From: Forficula auricularia
Taxonomy: Eukaryota; Arthropoda; Insecta; Dermaptera; Forficulidae
Assembly (NCBI GenBank): GCA_024734495.1
Contig: JALMQS010000075.1
Span: forward strand, 5,316,832 to 5,380,831
DNA length: 64,000 nucleotides
Direction of reading: 5' to 3'
In this document: positions 10,301 through 25,046 of the stretch, piece by piece
How positions within the stretch are numbered: the stretch's first letter is position 1
Layout of the letters: the number at the start of each line of letters is the position of its first letter
Notes under the pieces: generated by a model
Database searches by the model: none
Told to the model about the DNA's origin: nothing
Seen by the model: the letters and a program-made list of their open reading frames with translations, nothing else
Program-made: the position numbers and the translations under genes

Positions 10301-13300
10301 AATATGTACAGAAATTTATAGGTTTCTATTTAAAAAACAGAACTTGACCTCGAAATACCCTTGAAAGCTTGTTCTAGGTTGCGTATTTTAGTTTCCCCTT
10401 GACATAAATAAACTTTTATTTGAAATTTTTTTCATATAATGCACTGTTTTTGAGTTATAAGACTGTCTCAAGATAAAAAAAACTCACCCGGTATATTTAT
10501 TTGCATCAAGCAGAGGACAACCGCATTTATTAATCAACAACTCGGCAAAACATAATCTTCTCAATTAAATATTAATTAATTAACAGGAATAGCAGGGAAT
10601 TGGACAAAATAAAAAACAGAGTTTTTATTGAATGGGCCAGACGTTTCGTCGATTAATTTCGACTTCCTCAGTGGCTCATTCTATCACTCTTTGTCAAAAG
10701 ACAATTCCACTACGCGACGAAACATCCATTTAATCCTTTTTATTTAAACTATAATACATTGTTGGATCATGCCCATTGGGGCAATTGTGCTCAAGAATCT
10801 TGAACTTTTACACACTTGAACAATCAAAAAATTACAAACCTTTAATCAAAATTATCACAAAAAAAAATATGGCCTTTCTTTGTCTGTTTAAAGAGTAGAA
10901 ACATATTTTTTTTGTGATATTTGATTAAGGTTTGTAATTTTTGATTGTTCAAGTGTGTAAAAGTTCAGATTTTGAGCAATGGAGCATGATCCAACAATGT
11001 ATTATAGTTTAAATAAAAAGGATTAAGATGTTTCGTCGCGTAGTGGATATCTATTTGACAAAGTGATAGAATGAGCCACTGAGGAAAGTCGAAATTATCG
11101 ACGAAACGTCTATCTGATTCAATAAAAACTCTGTTTTTTATTTTGTCCAATTCCCTGCTATTCCTGTTAATTAATGCTTATTATGGATACGAGTGATTTA
11201 CCGTTAAATATTAATCTTACCTGTGGAACGTTTCAAATTATAGACATGTGTCGTTTTAGTATCGTATGTTTTTTGTAAAATTCGATTTTTAATTTTCAGC
11301 TGTTCAAAATCAATTGGCGTGAGCGTTTTGCCTAATTCTTCTTTTTCAGCCAGAATCTTGTAACTCCGATTGAGAAACTCTCTGGAGGTGACGTTTTTCA
11401 GTCTCAATTTGTTGGTGATATAGTCGGCATGTTTGAACCACTCCTGCATATACCGGATCCATCGCTCGGGCGGGATTTTCCCCGAAACCGCATTCACCGA
11501 TTTTACACACACATCAATTTCGAGAATTTTCCTCGATTCCTCGATATCTTTCAACATCAACATCGCCTCTTCAGTACGATATCGTAGCGAATCGACAATT
11601 AGTGTTGTTCGTTTTTTAATTCCTCGATTTCTTCAAGCAACGAGTCCATTTCTTTGTCCACCATATCGGATTTAATGTTAATGTTAATTTTTGGGCCTCG
11701 ATCGCCGCCCATTAGCGAGGCTCGCGAGCCCATATTCGAAGCGATTGGGTTTGCAAAAGTTTGAATCCCATTGCAGAGCGAATTTTTGATGGAGACTTAA
11801 TCAAATAATTTTCCGATAACTCTCCTCTTGAATCTAAAAGTTTAAAATTAATTATATACAGGGTGCGGCATACAGATCTACCACATTTTGAAGAGGAATA
11901 AAAAATGAAAAAAATTTAACTAGAAGAAAAATGAATATATTTTTGCAAAGAAATAAAATAATTTTTTTTAATGTGTTTTAAACATTATCAGACAAAAAAA
12001 AAGGGGGGGGGGTCAATAATGAAAATTCTAGCCCTTTCGACCAAACTCAACCAAATTCTATATATTATATTCTGTGGACCCCCAGAAGGTTAGAAATGCA
12101 AAAACTAACCACCCAAAATGGGGAGGGGGGGGGGGTCAAAAATGAAAATTCTAAAGATCTACCACATTTTGAAGAGGTATAAAAAAATGAAAAAATTAAC
12201 TGAAGAACAATGAAAATACTTTTGCAAGAACATAAAATCATTTTTTTTAATGTGTTTTAAACATTATCAGACAAAAAAAGAGGGGGGGGTCAATAATGAA
12301 AATTCTAGTCCTTTCGACCAAACTCAACCAAATTTTATATATATATTCTGTGGATCCCCAGAAGGTTAGAAAGGGAGGGGGGGTCAAAAATGAAAATTCT
12401 AAAGATTTACCACATTTTGAAGAGGTATAAAAAAATTAAAAAATTACTAAAACTAGAAAAACTGAATATATTTTTGCAAAAGGGGGGGGGGGTCAAAAAT
12501 GAAAATTCTAGCCTTTTCTACCAAACTCAACCAATTTTTGTACATATATTCTCTGGATCCCCAGAAGGCTAGAAATGCAAAAACTAATCACCCAAATTGG
12601 GGGGAGGGTCAAAAATACAAATTATAGCCCTTTCTACCAAACTCAACCAAATTTTGTATACATCTTCTGTGGACCCCCAGAAGGCTAGAAATTCAAAAAC
12701 TATAATCATCCAAAATGGGGGAGGGTCAAAAATAAAAATTATAGCCCTTTCGACCAAACTATGTATACAAAATTTGGTTAGTTTTTATATTTCTAGCTTT
12801 TTGGGGGTCCACAGAATATGTAAGTATACAAAATTTGGTTGAGTTTGGCCGAAAGGGCTAGAATTTTCTATTTTTGACCCCCTCCCCTTTTTTTTCCGTC
12901 TGATAATGTTTAAAACAGATTAAAAAAAATTATTCTATGTTCTTTTCAAAAATATATTCAGTTTTTTTCTAGTTAAATTTTTTCATTTTTGATACCTCTT
13001 CAAAATGTGGTACATCTTTATGGCCCACCCTGTATTAATGCCACTTCATTCACCAATACGTTTGTCCCCATGACGGGGATTCTACAGTAACAGTGGCGCC
13101 GCGATCTGACGATGGATTCTTATAGTACTCACCAAAATAAGACGAAAATGAAGAATGCCTGTATTTTTTAAACTCGATATCTCGAAAACTAAGGGAAATC
13201 TCGAAAAATAGTATTCTTCATTTTCGTCTTATTTTGGTGAGTACTATATAAGAATCCATCGTCAGATCGCGGCGTCACGGTTGCCGTAGAATTGCCCTTA

Positions 13301-16300
13301 TGATCTTAAAAAACCCTCAAAACCCGGGTGCACAAACATCTACGCCTCCACCCTTTTCACTTGATCAACTTTCCCTTCTCTTCGGTAATTAGAGGATCTT
13401 TCGAGATCCATAGGGACTGCATCTTACTAGTGCGCCCCTTCTTGCATTCGAATGAATTAATAAAAAAAATCGGTTGTCTGTAAAGTCGGTTTACTGACGA
13501 TAGTTGAACGTGACAACGTCATAAGAAAATACTGATGGAATGGTATTTTCTTATGACGTTTACAGACAACCGATTTTTTTCATAAAATTCTTCGTTCAGA
13601 AAATCATTTTAAATTTACAAAATACTTGAATAAAATTTATTGTTTAAATTTCTACTCGACTGTTAAAATTTAATTTTTGATTTTATTATTTTATAATAAT
13701 AAATTTTGTATTGACATTATTTCTTTCAGCAAGTAAACTGAATAAAAGTTGTTGTTCAATTAGTTACTTAATTATTTTTGCAAATTTAATTGTAATTTGT
13801 TGTAAAAAAGTAATAATTTTGAATAATTTATTATAAGAATAAACTGTGATTAAATTATTGTTCATAAATCTTAAATCTTAAATTTAAAATTTGGAAACAT
13901 CATTAAAATTTTTGTAACTGTAGCTTTTAAAAAGCCCGCCTCAATCTTTGTCGCTCGTTCCGCGCTCTCGCTTGCACTTCAAGCCTTAAATGGAACGCCT
14001 CAGAGCGAGGTAACGCCGCATGAGTCATGTTTTTTCGTGCGCGCAGCCGGCTCCATCGAATTATAAGACGTTATCGCGTCAAAAAAAAAACTTAAAAAAT
14101 GTCTATAACTGTCATGATTTCAGCTTATGTTGCCTAGAAGGGCAATTCTACGGTAACTGTAGCGCCGCGATCTGACGATGGATTCTTATAGTACCTACTC
14201 ACCAAAATAAGACGAAAATGAAGAATACCATTTTTCGAGATTTCGCTTAGTTTTTTGAGATATCGAGTTTAAAAAATACAGTTTTTTTTTATTTATTTTA
14301 TTTTATTTTTCAATTGTTTTTTTATAGAAACCACGGAAACCGTAGTATCAGTCAGGGGTTCCGTGTGGCGCCACTACTGACAAAGGATTTTTTAGAAAAT
14401 GAATATTAATTCAAAAATAATTAGTAAATGCCCAAAAATATTTGAATATGTAAAAGTCGTTGCCGGTTCGGTTAAGATATATTCAGTTCATCTCGGTTCG
14501 GCTCGTATAACTTCATTTCGGGCTGGCATTTAGGCGATTTTGTTGGCAAACGCCAACCTAATCGTCTAAAAACCAGCCCGAAAAGAAGATATACAAGCCA
14601 AACTGAATATATCTTAACCGAGACTTAAAAAGTTTGTTCGTGAAACCATTTTTTATCTAAATAAACCGAGATGATGAATAGAACCGAACTTATGAAAAGT
14701 TGTAAACGCCCATCACTTGAGACAATTTAAGACATCATAGTCCATAAACTCAATTTCAGTTCAAATTCGTAATTTAAAATTTTATTTATTTTTACTTTCC
14801 GACTTATTTTATCTAGTTTTAAAAGAAACCCTCGTCAGTAGCGGCGCCACACGGAACGCGTGATACTACGGTTTCCGTGGTTTCTATAAAAAACAATTGA
14901 AAAATTAAAGAAAATAAATAAAAATAAGCTGACGTGTTCTGATGTGGCCATCCACTTGACTTTACCATACAACCTGGACCCGAAAATTATTTACAATCAT
15001 GTAGAGGGGGGGTTCATTTTTATCCTTCTGGGGGTCCACTGATTATGTATTCAAAATTTGGTTGAGTTTGATCAAATAACCTAGATTATCTCTTTTTAAA
15101 TATGGGATTTTTCTAGCATTTTTGTTTGATTTTTTTTTTTTTTTTTTTTTTTTATAGGGCCTCCACATCTCTCCTTATATCCCTCCGATCCTCCCACTCA
15201 GGATCCGGTTGAGTGGCTCAGGGTGTGGTCACAGTAGAACGGTGTGAAACCTTAGTATGCAGCGACCAAGAATAAAATAATAATAATAACAAAAATAAGC
15301 TGACGTGTTCTGATGTGGCCATCCACTTGACTTTACCATACAATCTGGCCCCTCATATTTAATATTTAATAAAATTATTTATAATCATGTAGGGGAAGGA
15401 GTTTTTACATTTTTAGATTACTCTGGGCCCACTGATTATGTATACAAAATTTGGTTGAGTTTGGTAAATGGCCAGGATTTTCATTTTTTGACCCCCCCCC
15501 TCCCCCTTATTTTGGGCGGCTAGTTTTTGTATTTTTAGACTTCTGGTGTCGCATTGATTTTGTATACAAAATTTGGTTGAGTTTGCTAAAATAGCCTAGA
15601 TTTTTCATTTTTAACCCCCTCTCCATTCCCCTTAATTTTGGGTTGATATGCACCAAAATCTAATCAGCTCTTAATCTCAATGGACCAAAACTACGTGTGA
15701 AATTTGATTTCGATATTCAAACTAGTTTTTGAGCTAGCTCGTCCACAAAAAAAATAGATCAAGCGCTCTGGACTGGGAGATCGAATATATAACATCTGAG
15801 ATTTCAAATTCACTTGGTGATCCATCCGAATGTCTAGCGGGCTATACGCGAAATGACGTTGGATTGTAACTAAGTGGATCACATCTTTTCTCTCTTGGTC
15901 CAGACTTAAGACTCCGCAGACTCCAAAGCGTAATCCGCAGTAGTCTCGCGATAAATATCTTTTTCAAATAAGTGCGGTCAAAATAATTCTCGTTGACGTA
16001 TCAATTATTCTTTGATATATTAATGAGAAAAATTATAAAAATTTATTTAAAATCATTATTTCAAGTTAGAAATATATATAAGTTCAGATATTATTTTCAC
16101 TCAATATTTGACAAAAATTTCCTACATTAGATTCGCGATTGAATCAAATGTAGAAAACATTCGATTCACAAAAATTTGGTAACGCACAGACTAACGGACA
16201 ATCAGACAGGCAGACTAACAGACATTTTGACAAAACAATTATTATCTCGAAAAATATAATTTTTTCGATGTTCACTTATTAGAGCTTTTTTGTAGAGCGA

Positions 16301-17111
16301 AATGCCATGGTTTCGCTCAATTTTTTTAATCAAAATAGTTTTAGCCGTTTTTGAGATATTTCAAAAAAAGAAGCAAAAATACCACTTTTTTCATGTACTA
16401 TTACAATACTTGACCATACCGTGTATGGTAAAGTAAAAAACAGTATTTTTTAAACTGGATATCTCGAAAAATGGTATTTTTCATTTTCGTCTTATTTTGG
16501 TGAGTACTATAAGAATCCATCGTCAGATCGCGGCCCCACAGTTACCGTAGAATCCTCCTAAAAGCTATATTTTTAAATTAATTTAGAATTCCGCGGAGTA
16601 AACTCGCGAGCAAATCCACTCAACGGAATTTTTAACAAATTATAAGTAAATTTCTAATCTCGCTAAGTATTCTCTAAATTTCGCTTTATAAAAATATCTT
16701 TGAATTTCTCTTTGAATTTCTTAAGATTAATTTAATTCTATATTTTTAACAAAACCTGCCTAAATCCTCTTGCTGTTTTTCCATTTCTTTCTGTCTTTCC
16801 ATCTCTTGCTGTTGTTCCACTTGTGTGTCATCTTTTTTGTCAACAGTAAACGAAATCCGTTTCATAAATCTTTTTAGCGCAAGATCGGAATCGACACCGC
16901 GCAATAAATCCGGATCCGCTTTAATTAAATATCTTCGAAATACCTCATTTTCTGTTTCAATTTGTTTATTTGCAAATTTTACATTTTCAACAGCCTCAAG
17001 TAATTCTTTATCCGTAAAACTACGCAATTCTTCAACATTGTCTAAAATGCTATAATCAACTTCCAAATAGGACATACGTCCTCCAATTACAGTGAAACGT
17101 TTTCTTGCCAT
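7355..17111 (-). CDS. CCDC113: CCDC113/CFAP263-like ciliary coiled-coil protein, frame disrupted as read
   Basis: Three exons are inferred. Exon 1, 17111 down to about 16756 or 16751, contains MSYLEVDYSILDNVEELRSF and TENEVFRRYLIKADPDLL. Exon 2, 11833-11221, contains NKLRLKNVTSREF and DFEQLKIKNRILQKT, ending at donor GTAAGA. Exon 3, 7716-7355, continues KTNLQLTYHKN and a long coiled coil ending in ENKRKI and TAA. The KLRLKN and DFxQLKIxN blocks match CCDC113, a component of the ciliary/flagellar axoneme and basal body (family knowledge). Exon 2 needs two single-base gains to stay open, near 11770 (AAA run) and 11612-11617 (T6 run), so it may be a recent pseudogene or carry assembly errors. 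The exon 1 donor is uncertain (AG-GTTTTG fits splice consensus, TTTT-GTTAAA fits the frame). Introns are packed with transposons. Confidence 0.72.
7890..8165. repeat. Imperfect AATATTGCAGCAACATT repeat block
   Basis: Roughly a dozen imperfect copies, in both orientations, of AATATTGCAGCAACATTG are strung together with GCAAGGTTC spacers. The open frame across it is an artefact of the repeat. Confidence 0.6.
8196..9846 (-). pseudogene. Non-LTR retrotransposon reverse transcriptase, 5' truncated and frameshifted (LINE family L-A)
   Basis: The minus-strand frame contains the RT blocks [55 protein letters not shown] and CYADDSTLH (catalytic YADD) and the conserved tail [20 protein letters not shown]. 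This fits the CR1/jockey-like non-LTR group. N-terminal sequence GPDNIPTSIIKNCAPELAPI lies in another frame, the switch falling at an A-rich run near 9625, so the gene is broken. The endonuclease domain is missing (5' truncation near 9846). The poly-A end shows as poly-T at about 8197-8211. Other copies: 22905-23405, 28857-29320, 43235-44440, 54415-54640. Confidence 0.9.
10066..10116 (+). ncRNA. Hammerhead-like motif with long stem II loop
   Basis: CTGAGGA (10071-10077), stem AGAG...CTCTC with an 11-base loop, GAAA (10099-10102) and TATT follow in order. This differs from the other families by its short stem II and the TATT after the core. It sits between the LINE fragment and the right T1 arm. 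Confidence 0.45.
10636..10675 (-). ncRNA. Hammerhead ribozyme motif
   Basis: On the minus strand: CTGAGGA (10671-10665), stem II GTCGA-AATTAA-TCGAC, GAAAC (10647-10643), GTC (10642-10640). All core elements are present, and stem I can form between CCA before CTG and TGG after GTC. Confidence 0.7.
11073..11115 (+). ncRNA. Hammerhead ribozyme motif
   Basis: CTGAGGA (11079-11085), AAGTCGA-AATTA-TCGAC stem II, GAAAC (11103-11107) and GTC (11108-11110). Same family as 10636 on the opposite strand. Confidence 0.65.
11859..13032. mobile_element. TIR element with CAGGGTG ends and internal tandem units
   Basis: The ends CAGGGTGCGGCATACAG (11859) and GGCCCACCCTG (13032) are inverted and extend to a shared ATTTTGAAGAGG block, flanked by TA. 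The interior contains about five imperfect copies of a unit with GTCAAAAATGAAAATTCTAG and CTCAACCAAATTTTGTATA, plus G-runs. It begins about 25 bases upstream of the CCDC113 exon 2 acceptor (minus strand), so it may replace the branch-point region. No transposase seen. Confidence 0.65.
13073..14940. repeat. Nested inverted-repeat block without genes
   Basis: This stretch of CCDC113 intron 1 holds (1) an inverted pair at 13080-13290 sharing CGCGATCTGACGATGGATTC, with another copy at 14150-14290 and part at 16440-16555; (2) a hairpin at about 13465-13580 (CGGTTGTCTGTAAA mirrored, TTTTCTTATGACG mirrored); (3) a relatively G+C-rich patch at 13935-14070; (4) inverted arms at 14318-14390 and 14829-14905 sharing GAAACCACGGAAACCGTAGT; (5) an inner palindrome at 14465-14630 around TCAGTTTGGCTTG-type arms. 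All look like non-autonomous DNA transposons. No coding signal. Confidence 0.5.
14935..16555 (+). repeat. R1 repeat copies, a poly-T-headed retroposon fragment and a GATCTGACGATGG fragment
   Basis: R1-type sequence occurs at about 14935-15120, 15295-15760 and 16160-16440. Between the first two, a T25 run at 15128-15152 followed by GGGCCTCCACATCTC looks like the reversed tail of a retroposon; it lies between two copies of AAAATAAGCTGACGTGTTCTG (14926 and 15294). 15770-15960 shares ACCAAGAGAG and AGCGGGCTATACGCG with the NEDD8 intron palindrome. Confidence 0.45.
16565..16745. repeat. Fragment of the NEDD8-intron palindrome family
   Basis: GAATTCCGCGGAGTAAACTC and TCTCGCTAAGTATTCTCTAA are shared with 20938-21130 and 21680-21763. 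Located immediately 3' of CCDC113 exon 1, inside intron 1. Confidence 0.5.
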
Positions 17112-17412
17112 TTTTAAAATAATAACAAAAAAATTAACAATCTATAAAAAACTTGTTTTTTTTTTATTTGGTTGTTATTTTCTTTGAATTTCATGTAAAC
17201 AAAAATAATTATCTAAATATTTTCAACAATCATTTTTGTTCAAGGGGCCGTGCCCAGAGGATTCTAACCCCTTTCCGAAATTAAAAGGCAAACGTAAATT
17301 CATACAACTCGTTTTTTTCTAACATAATTAAATATAAACAAATAATAAATATAGATATATAATAACAAAATCAATATACCTAATAATCAAATATGCGAGA
17401 CCCAGCTAGCAT

Positions 17413-17690
17413 TATTGGTAGTACCTGGCTACCGTGCGATGCTCGGTAACATGTTTGCTTCAGTTAAAAGCTATATATTAATCCCCGAATCCCCCTGGAC
17501 CCCTACCTCTTCATCCCACCTCCTGCACCCCTCCACCTCACATCCACCCCCGCCTACACCCCCACCCCAAAATATATATATGTATGTATATATAATGTCC
17601 TGTGTATATGTATATTCTATATATTCTTTATATCTTCATTGTAAATTCTTGGATTTATATTAAAAAAAAAAAAAAAATTATTGTATAAAT
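17413..17690 (-). mobile_element. Helitron-like 3' end fragment
   Basis: Reads, on the minus strand, through a C/G-rich tract to GTTACCGAGCATCGCACGG and the CAGGTACT terminus at 17413, upstream of the CCDC113 start codon. The 5' end is not evident; microsatellite-like TA/T tracts follow to 17850. Confidence 0.45.
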
Positions 17691-17859
17691 ATGGTATAAG
17701 TATATATATAAACTTTATATTCTTTATATATAATTTTTATGCTAATAGGACTTTTATTTATAAAACACAGTTTATTTTATTTATGTATATTTCGTAGTTG
17801 TATGTTGTCCTCAGCATTTAATTAATCATTTCAAGGTTAGAAGAGGCTATCAAGTCCCG

Positions 17860-18834
17860 CGGCACCCAGTGACCAAAACACAAGACTCCTCGTGTTGTTC
17901 CTTCCAAACATAATGCTGTTCCTCGAGAATCCCCCTCCGAGGCCCTCTGGAGCTTTTCGGAACAACCCGAGTCTCTGAAATGTCAATTGAAGTGGCGCGA
18001 TTCTCGAACGCTGTTTTGGGTGACAGATAATCCAGCTGCCTCTTTAAACCCTGGTCGACTCTACCTCCGACACGGCCTCCTGACGTTTTCACACGTCCTC
18101 GTGTGATGTAGTACCTTACCGTTCGGTCACTCCTGACCATCTGAAAACGCCAATGCTTGCCCATCTGTGACACCACCGCAGTCGTATTTACGGCGTCACC
18201 ATAACGCCGCAAACACAGACCACGTGCCACTAGGACACCACAGCATCCGCGTACATTCATCAATGCTTGCCCTGTGACACCACCGCAGTCGTATTTACGG
18301 CGTCACCATAACGCCGCAAACACAGACCACGTGCCACTAGGACACCACAGCATCCGCGTACATTCATCAATGCTTGCCCTGTGACACCACCGCAGTCGTA
18401 TTTACGGCGTCACCATAACGCCGCAAACACAGACCACGTGCCACTAGGACACCACCGCAGTCGTATTTACGGCGTCACCATAACGCCGCAAACACAGACC
18501 ACGTGCCACTAGGACACCACAGCATCCGCGTACATTCATCAATGCGTTGTCCTAGTGGCACGTGGTCTGTGTTTGCGGCGTTATGGTGACGCCGTAAGTA
18601 CACTGCGGTGGTGTCACTCCACGGCACCCAGTGACCAAAACACAAGACTCCTCGTGTTGTTCCTTCCAAACATAATGCTGTTCCTCGAGAATCCCCCTCC
18701 GAGGCCCTCTGGAGCTTTTCGGAACAACCCGAGTCTCTGAAATGTCAATTGAAGTGGCGCGATTCTCGAACGCTGTTTTGGGTGACAGATAATCCAGCTG
18801 CCTCTTTAAACCCTGGTCGACTCTACCTCCGACA
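17860..18834. repeat. 213-bp direct repeats enclosing a 107-bp tandem array
   Basis: Positions 17860-18072 and 18622-18834 are near-identical at a constant offset of 762 bases (both begin CGGCACCCAGTGACC and end CTCTACCTCCGACA). Between them, a 107-bp unit (CATTCATCAATGCTTGCC at 18254 and again at 18361) is repeated about three to four times from 18148, and 18547-18617 is an inverted copy of part of the unit. The block is markedly more G+C-rich than its flanks. Open frames across it are repeat artefacts. It could be a recently duplicated element or a foreign satellite; identity unknown. Confidence 0.75.
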
Positions 18835-18923
18835 TATATTATATATGTTTTATGTATTCATTATGTGTTCTTTATATATTCTTTATATCTCGTAAGTTAC
18901 CCACTTAGATTTATATTAAAAAA

Positions 18924-18953
<30 letters not shown>
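18924..18953. repeat. (TA)n microsatellite
   Basis: Uninterrupted TA dinucleotides directly after the 213-bp repeat block. Confidence 0.9.
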
Positions 18954-18955
<2 letters not shown>

Positions 18956-18959
18956 GTGA

Positions 18960-20110
18960 ATATTTCTAGGATGAGTGGTTTTCATTTTTAACCGACTTCA
19001 AAAAAGGAGGAGGTTCTCAATTCGACTGATTTTTTTTTGTGTCTATGTTACCTCATATCTTCGCCAATTGTGAACCGATTTTGATGATTTTTTTTGCATT
19101 GGGTTCAGTCTAGGTTCCGATTGGTCCCGTTTTTTTCATTGGTATTGGACCTTTTTTGATATGTTTGTTCAGGCATAACTTCTTTGTTTATGAACCGATT
19201 TTAATTATTCTTTTTTTATTGGAAAGAGGGCACCTTAGGGGTGGTACCATATTAATTTGGTCACGAAGATATGATCAATGGCGAAATGACGTAAATCTCA
19301 AATTCTTATGACCAAATATATATATAAATATAAAATCTTTTATAAAAAAATCAACCTTAAAAGGTTCATTTAAAACCCGCAAACGTTTCTAGAGAATTTC
19401 TATATTTATGAATTTAATTTAATTATCATTTTCTGATTCATTCGCCCGACGCTTTCTCTTACGAGATGCATGCAAAGTATTTTATTAAGTCACTATATTA
19501 ATAACATCACTAAAAAGAGAAAAATAAAAATAATTTTTAGAAAAAAAATAAAACCGACTTCAAAAAAATTAAATGCAATAAATAAAATAATTATAACTTA
19601 AAAATAAAATAAAATACACTAAAAGGTATAAAATAATTATCTTATTTAGTTACAACTAAACGACGAAATTCTTACATGAAATTACTTTTTGAAGTCGGTG
19701 CCAAACATAAACATTTTATGAATCGCACTCGACGGATCTTACTTAGTACATTTGACGGGCACCCTCGCTTATATAGTTTGTTTGGCACCGTCTTCAAAAA
19801 GTAATTTCATGTAAATATTTCGTCGTTTACTTGAAACTAAATAAGATAATTATTTTATACCTTTTAGTGTATTTTATTTTTAAGTTATTATTATTTTATT
19901 TATTGCATTTAATTTTTTTGAAGTCGGTTTTATTTTTTTCTATAAAAATTATATGAAGGAAAAATTGCGATTTTTTGCAAAAAATTAAAGTTTTTCAAAA
20001 CTTCAACCCCATTGCGCCACCAGTTACCATTTATCCAATTACGATGAAACTTTGTTTGACTTGTAGCAAATTATTTTCTGTATGTACAATTAACATAAGA
20101 AATTATTGAT
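18960..20110. repeat. CCGACTTCAAAAAAGGAG-type repeat and palindrome
   Basis: CCGACTTCAAAAAAGGAGGA near 18991 matches a motif I know as dispersed in many arthropod genomes. 19551-19707 and 19777-19930 are long inverted arms (AACCGACTTCAAAAAAATTA mirrored by TTTTTTTGAAGTCGGTTTTA) around a short loop. 19930-20075 resembles one arm of the 45830-46475 palindrome (CAAAACTTCAACC, TTACCAT..ATCCAATTA). No gene. 20110-20388 holds only AT-rich upstream sequence of NEDD8. Confidence 0.6.
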
Positions 20111-20388
20111 TATATTATTTAACTTTCGCGGTTCAAATTGCTTTATAAGACATTATTTGTAAAAAAAAGAGGAGTGATAGTTTCTTTCATTATTTCGGAG
20201 CTTGTTTTTTTGAAATCTAGATGTCAGCAGCTCTGCGAGATTTGAGATTTCGCATATCAATGATATTCTAAGATTTCCAAGCAGATGATTTTCAATCTTC
20301 CTTTGAATTTATTTTAGAAAAAGATAACCAAATTAAATCAACTTTTATTATTTTAAAAAATTAGTTATTAAATAATAAATAATCCATC

Positions 20389-24140
<3,752 letters not shown>

Positions 24141-24200
24141 ACACTAATATTTAATTTATTTATTCTTGGATTCTAACTAATAATATTTTAATTATAAATC

Positions 24201-24206
24201 AATAAA
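24201..24206 (+). other. NEDD8: NEDD8 polyadenylation signal
   Basis: AATAAA lies 60 bases after the NEDD8 stop codon in an AT-rich 3'UTR. Confidence 0.6.
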
Positions 24207-24489
24207 ATACCAAATTTTTGGTATTTTCGAATAATAATGAATGAATAATTAATTAAACAACTAATGATACGTTAATAAAACAATTTTTTTCATTTAAACA
24301 TTTTTTTTTTTATTAAATTATTCCTTTTATTACATTTAATAATATATTTACAGCGATTGTTTTTATATTAAAATTAAATAAATTTATTCACACTTTTTTA
24401 AAAAACATATAAAACGTTTTTAATTTAGTATATACAAATATGAGGAATGTCTCAACTATATATAGACCCACTTGCATGTATGTAAATTT

Positions 24490-24990
24490 ATTTGCATCAG
24501 CCTTGAAGATTGTCATATTAGACTGAAACGTTGGCTTTAAAAATTGATATTGGGAACTGACATGGAGGCGTGGCTTAAAAAACATGTCGGAAAGTAGCTT
24601 ACACTTTTAAATGTTTAACCCGTGTGATAGTACAAAGAGAAACAAAGAGGTTGTCCTCTGCTTGATGCAAATAAACATATACACATATATATCAAGATGA
24701 TACATCTGTATATATATTATTTATTTGTTTGAGACTATAGTTTCGAAGACTTGGTCTTCATCATCAGTCTTTCTTCAATTATAAATGTTTTTCATGGAGT
24801 CAATATCATATGGATATTGAAAACTTGATGTTCTTTCTTCACTGCTGGAAGGCTCAAATAAATAATATATATACAGATATATCATCTTGATATATATGTG
24901 TATATGTTTATTTGCATCAAGCAGAGGACAACCTCTTTGTTTCTCTTTGTGAATCAACAACTCTGCTACTCTCGGCAAAACAAAAACTTT
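24490..24990. repeat. Ribozyme-family repeat fragments downstream of NEDD8
   Basis: A shortened inverted pair of the 21745-22385 family (AAAGAGGTTGTCCTCTGC at 24645; mirror at 24915), keeping one hammerhead on the minus strand (24731-24771). 24500-24540 has a degenerate core (CTTGAAGA ... GAAACGTT). Confidence 0.6.
24728..24771 (-). ncRNA. Hammerhead ribozyme motif, intact core
   Basis: On the minus strand CTGATGA (24767-24761), TGAAGACCAAGTCTTC stem-loop, GAAA, ACTATAGTC with GTC at 24735-24733. Identical core to 21805-21848. Confidence 0.7.
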
Positions 24991-25046
24991 TCAATCGTGT
25001 GATAGTAGGCTAAATTAATAAAATGTTATTAAATATCATAGATATA

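Larger units (their letters stand above)
7794..10491. mobile_element. Long-TIR element T1, copy 1 (holds a LINE fragment)
   Basis: The left end CCGAGTGAGTTTTTTATC (7794) and right end ending CTCACCCGG (10491) are inverted, share the GTTATAAGAC and AAACTTTTATTTGAAA blocks and are flanked by TA. The left inverted arm is cut to about 110 bp, while the right arm extends at least 300 bp. The interior holds the ATATTGCAGCAACATT block, a LINE fragment (8196-9846) and a ribozyme repeat (9850-10130). Other copies are at 48980-50206 and 56577-58963. It lies in CCDC113 intron 2. No transposase recognised. Confidence 0.65.
10570..11170. repeat. Head-to-head hammerhead repeat pair (CTGAGGA family 1)
   Basis: The left arm (about 10585-10860) and right arm (about 10880-11165) are inverted copies sharing AATAAAAACTCTGTTTTTTA, ACGCGACGAAACATC and AAAAGGATTAA. 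Each holds one hammerhead core. It lies in CCDC113 intron 2, about 50 bases from the exon 2 donor. It is probably a Penelope-like element remnant (inference). Confidence 0.7.

Noticed and set aside
17850..18263. 137-residue open frame on the minus strand
   Set aside because: Lies wholly in the 213-bp/107-bp repeat block and changes with each repeat unit; no splice or family signal.
24500..24540. Hammerhead with GAAACGTT
   Set aside because: The core reads CTTGAAGA, with an extra base in the invariant uridine turn.
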